Shown: positions 37,701 to 40,700 of the stretch, piece by piece
How positions within the stretch are numbered: position 1 is the stretch's first letter
Layout of the letters: every line of letters begins with the position of its first letter
Assembly (NCBI GenBank): GCA_020796225.1
Contig: CM036758.1
Location: forward strand, 71,584,366 to 71,648,365
Direction: 5' to 3'
Source: Arion vulgaris
Taxonomy: Eukaryota; Mollusca; Gastropoda; Stylommatophora; Arionidae
DNA: 64,000 nt
The notes under the pieces: generated by a model
What the model was told of the DNA's origin: nothing
The model's database searches: none
Seen by the model: the letters and a program-made list of their open reading frames with translations, nothing else
Position numbers and translations under genes: made by a program

Positions 37701-40700
37701 TAGAAAAGCTAAATAGGGAACCTGTTTGCATACCATATATACTGGGGAATGCAGTTTAAGGCCTCTATTAATCTTTTACCATTGGTACGTCATGAGTGAT
37801 GTAGTCAAAGTTACATCGGTCACTTCTATTTCCCAATGTTTCTCTTGTACCCAATTGCGGTTCGATCGACCTGAGAGTTGTTACGATGAGAAACAATTAT
37901 CCTCTAACTGTTTTCTTGTTAATACATGATGTCTAAAGGGGTTTACGGCTGAAGGAAGATAAGGAACCTCTGGACAAAAATGTGTGACCAGATCGGTGCA
38001 GTTCAGATTCGAGTGTACAACCTTCGGAATACAATGCAAATGCTTAACCACTTAGCCTCAGATACACCGTCCCCCCCTCTAAATACATGATGTACAAACA
38101 GATACCACTAGAGTGATAGGGCACATGTTAATTTAATGTGAACTAGTAACTGACTTGAATGGTATGATAAGATTATGAATGAGGAGCTAAGAGAAAGAAC
38201 TAAGCAGATACCAGTGGAGAAAGAGCTAAGGAAGAGACGCTGGCGATGGAATAGGACACACACTTAAAAGACAGACCGGAAGCATTGCAAGAGGCACTGC
38301 TTTGGAACCGGCAGGGAAAGAGGAGTAGGGAAAGGCCTAGACAAACCTGGAGAAGAGAGCTGGAGGCTGATATTAAAAGGATAGGTAAAACATGTAAAGA
38401 ATTGGAAGGGATGGCAGGAGAGAGAAAGAGCTGGAAGAAGTTTGTTGAAAACCTGTGCTCCGTTGGGAGTTGAAAGGTGACGAAGAAGTAATTGACTTAC
38501 TGTATTATTGCTGCCCCGTGTGCATATTGTGCTTGGGGGGTGTGGTTTCCCTCGTCCTCTGGGACAGGTTTGAATAGATATTGCTTGGGACTGGTGATGG
38601 GTGTCGGAGACCCTACCCCAGACTCCTCTCCATATTTCTTGTATGACAAGCGACATTTGGTGCACAGAACTTCACCATCTTTAACACTGTGCCAATCTCT
38701 TGAACCTGGTGAAGTAGGGAACAGACAGTCACATGATAAATGTTGAGTGAATAAAACACATTCAGAAAAACTACAAGAGAAAGAACAAAACTTTTAATAA
38801 GCTACTGGTTGAAAGTGGTGCGCCTGTGGCTTAGCAGTAGTGAGTTTGAGCCCAACCCACGAGTACCTAGTTTAACCTCTGCGGCGGGTAGTTTGGAAGC
38901 AAATTTGTTCCCTTGGATTTTTACGAACAGTAAATGGCCACATGGCTAATGCAGTCACTGTGAAACTGTTGGGGTAGGATATTTTCTTTATGTCCCGACA
39001 TAAATCCTCCTTGACCTTACCGAGGATTGAACCCGAGTCTCTAGCATAGGAGCCTACGCTCTAATCCTTTCGACCAGAGTAGCTGTTCTATTATATCATT
39101 ATCTATTACTTGCTAACAAATTGAACTTGAATTGGACAAATGAGAGGAAGACCTAGAAGACGATGGGTGCAAGATGTCATTGACGATTTGAGAATGACTG
39201 CTGCTGATGCCGGTCAACTTGCACAGAACAGAGTTTTTCAGGACTACTGTCATGGGAGCCAAGTTCTGGAAGGGACAAGCTATTTGATGAGGAAAAAAAT
39301 TGAAGAAAAAGAAAACTTGCTAACAAACTGTATAAACAAACTGCTATATAAAAAATGCTACATAAGAAGTTACAAATCTTGTAGTTTCCGTCACACTTTT
39401 AAATATAATATCCTTTATTCAAGACTAATCTGGGAATTGTATTTTCACCATACCACCCCCTTCATTCTATAAAAATTACCAGGGATTTGTAAATGCTGTC
39501 TGTCAAACAGAAAATCCTGCCATGATTTAGGACAAGGAAACAGGAAAGCTTCCAAGCCCTGCCGCAGACTGCTAAAAAATCAATACTAGCATCTCACAAT
39601 AAAGGATGGCTGTAAGATGCATTAGCATGTACAAAAGTATACAAAGGCCCTCCATCATCAATTCACAACTTCAGTGTACTACTCCTCCTCCTTCTGCCTA
39701 GTGTATTCTTCTCTGATATTATCTGAAGCATGAGATGCCCTCAGCTTGCACTCTCCTATAATCTTATCACATTCAGTAATGATGCTTAAGCTTCATCAGC
39801 AATACCCTCTTCAAAACATCTTCAAGACTCCTTTCATATACAGTGTCAAATCAATATGAAGGGCTAGGAAAAATCTCCTCTCCGTTTATTGACTAGACAT
39901 AATGAACACTTGTGAGCACAAGCCATGTCTTTGGATATAGCCTAGTGCATTTCTATTCTTATTTTCTCTCAATTTTCTTCGACTATAAAAATACATGAAA
40001 AGAACACTGATGTCCTGAAAGAACTAAATGTTAAAGAGAATTGGCTGATAAACAACATACTATACAGAAAAATTAGATACTTTGATCACATTAAGCGGTA
40101 TGGAAAGAACAATATTAGAGGGCAGGATCCCAGGACGCAGAGGCAGACCAAGAAGAAGATGGCTACAAGATATTAAAGAAACCATGAATATGACCATCGC
40201 GAAATGGGTGAACTGGCTAGAGACAGAGTGAATTTCAGATGTGCTGCAAAGAGAGCAAAGTCCTATAAAGGATACACACCTTGATGATGATGATGAACAT
40301 ATATATATTCTTGTATTCAAATATTTTTTCTTCTTCTTCTTCAACGCTCCATATCGACCACTTGTTAACCACTCGCCCGAGTGGTTACCGGCCCAAATTT
40401 GGGGTGTAAAGAATAGAATCACTGTTACCTGCCATGCATGTCGTAGGAGGCGACTAAGGAGGTTTGGCTGAAATCGGATGCACGTGTCCTAAACATGTAG
40501 AAGTCTATGCGTTTAGGGGCCTACCAAACCAATGTGCAATGTATACATGTTCTTGGCAAAGATCAAACTTATCACAAAGAGTGATAAAAATTGGTCGTAA
40601 AGAACGAACGAAATAAGAAGAAGAAAGAGTTAACCACTCTGTGTGCTTTCTATGTGATCTGAGCCTAAGAGTGATTGCATGTTGTGCCAGTTGAGCCCCC

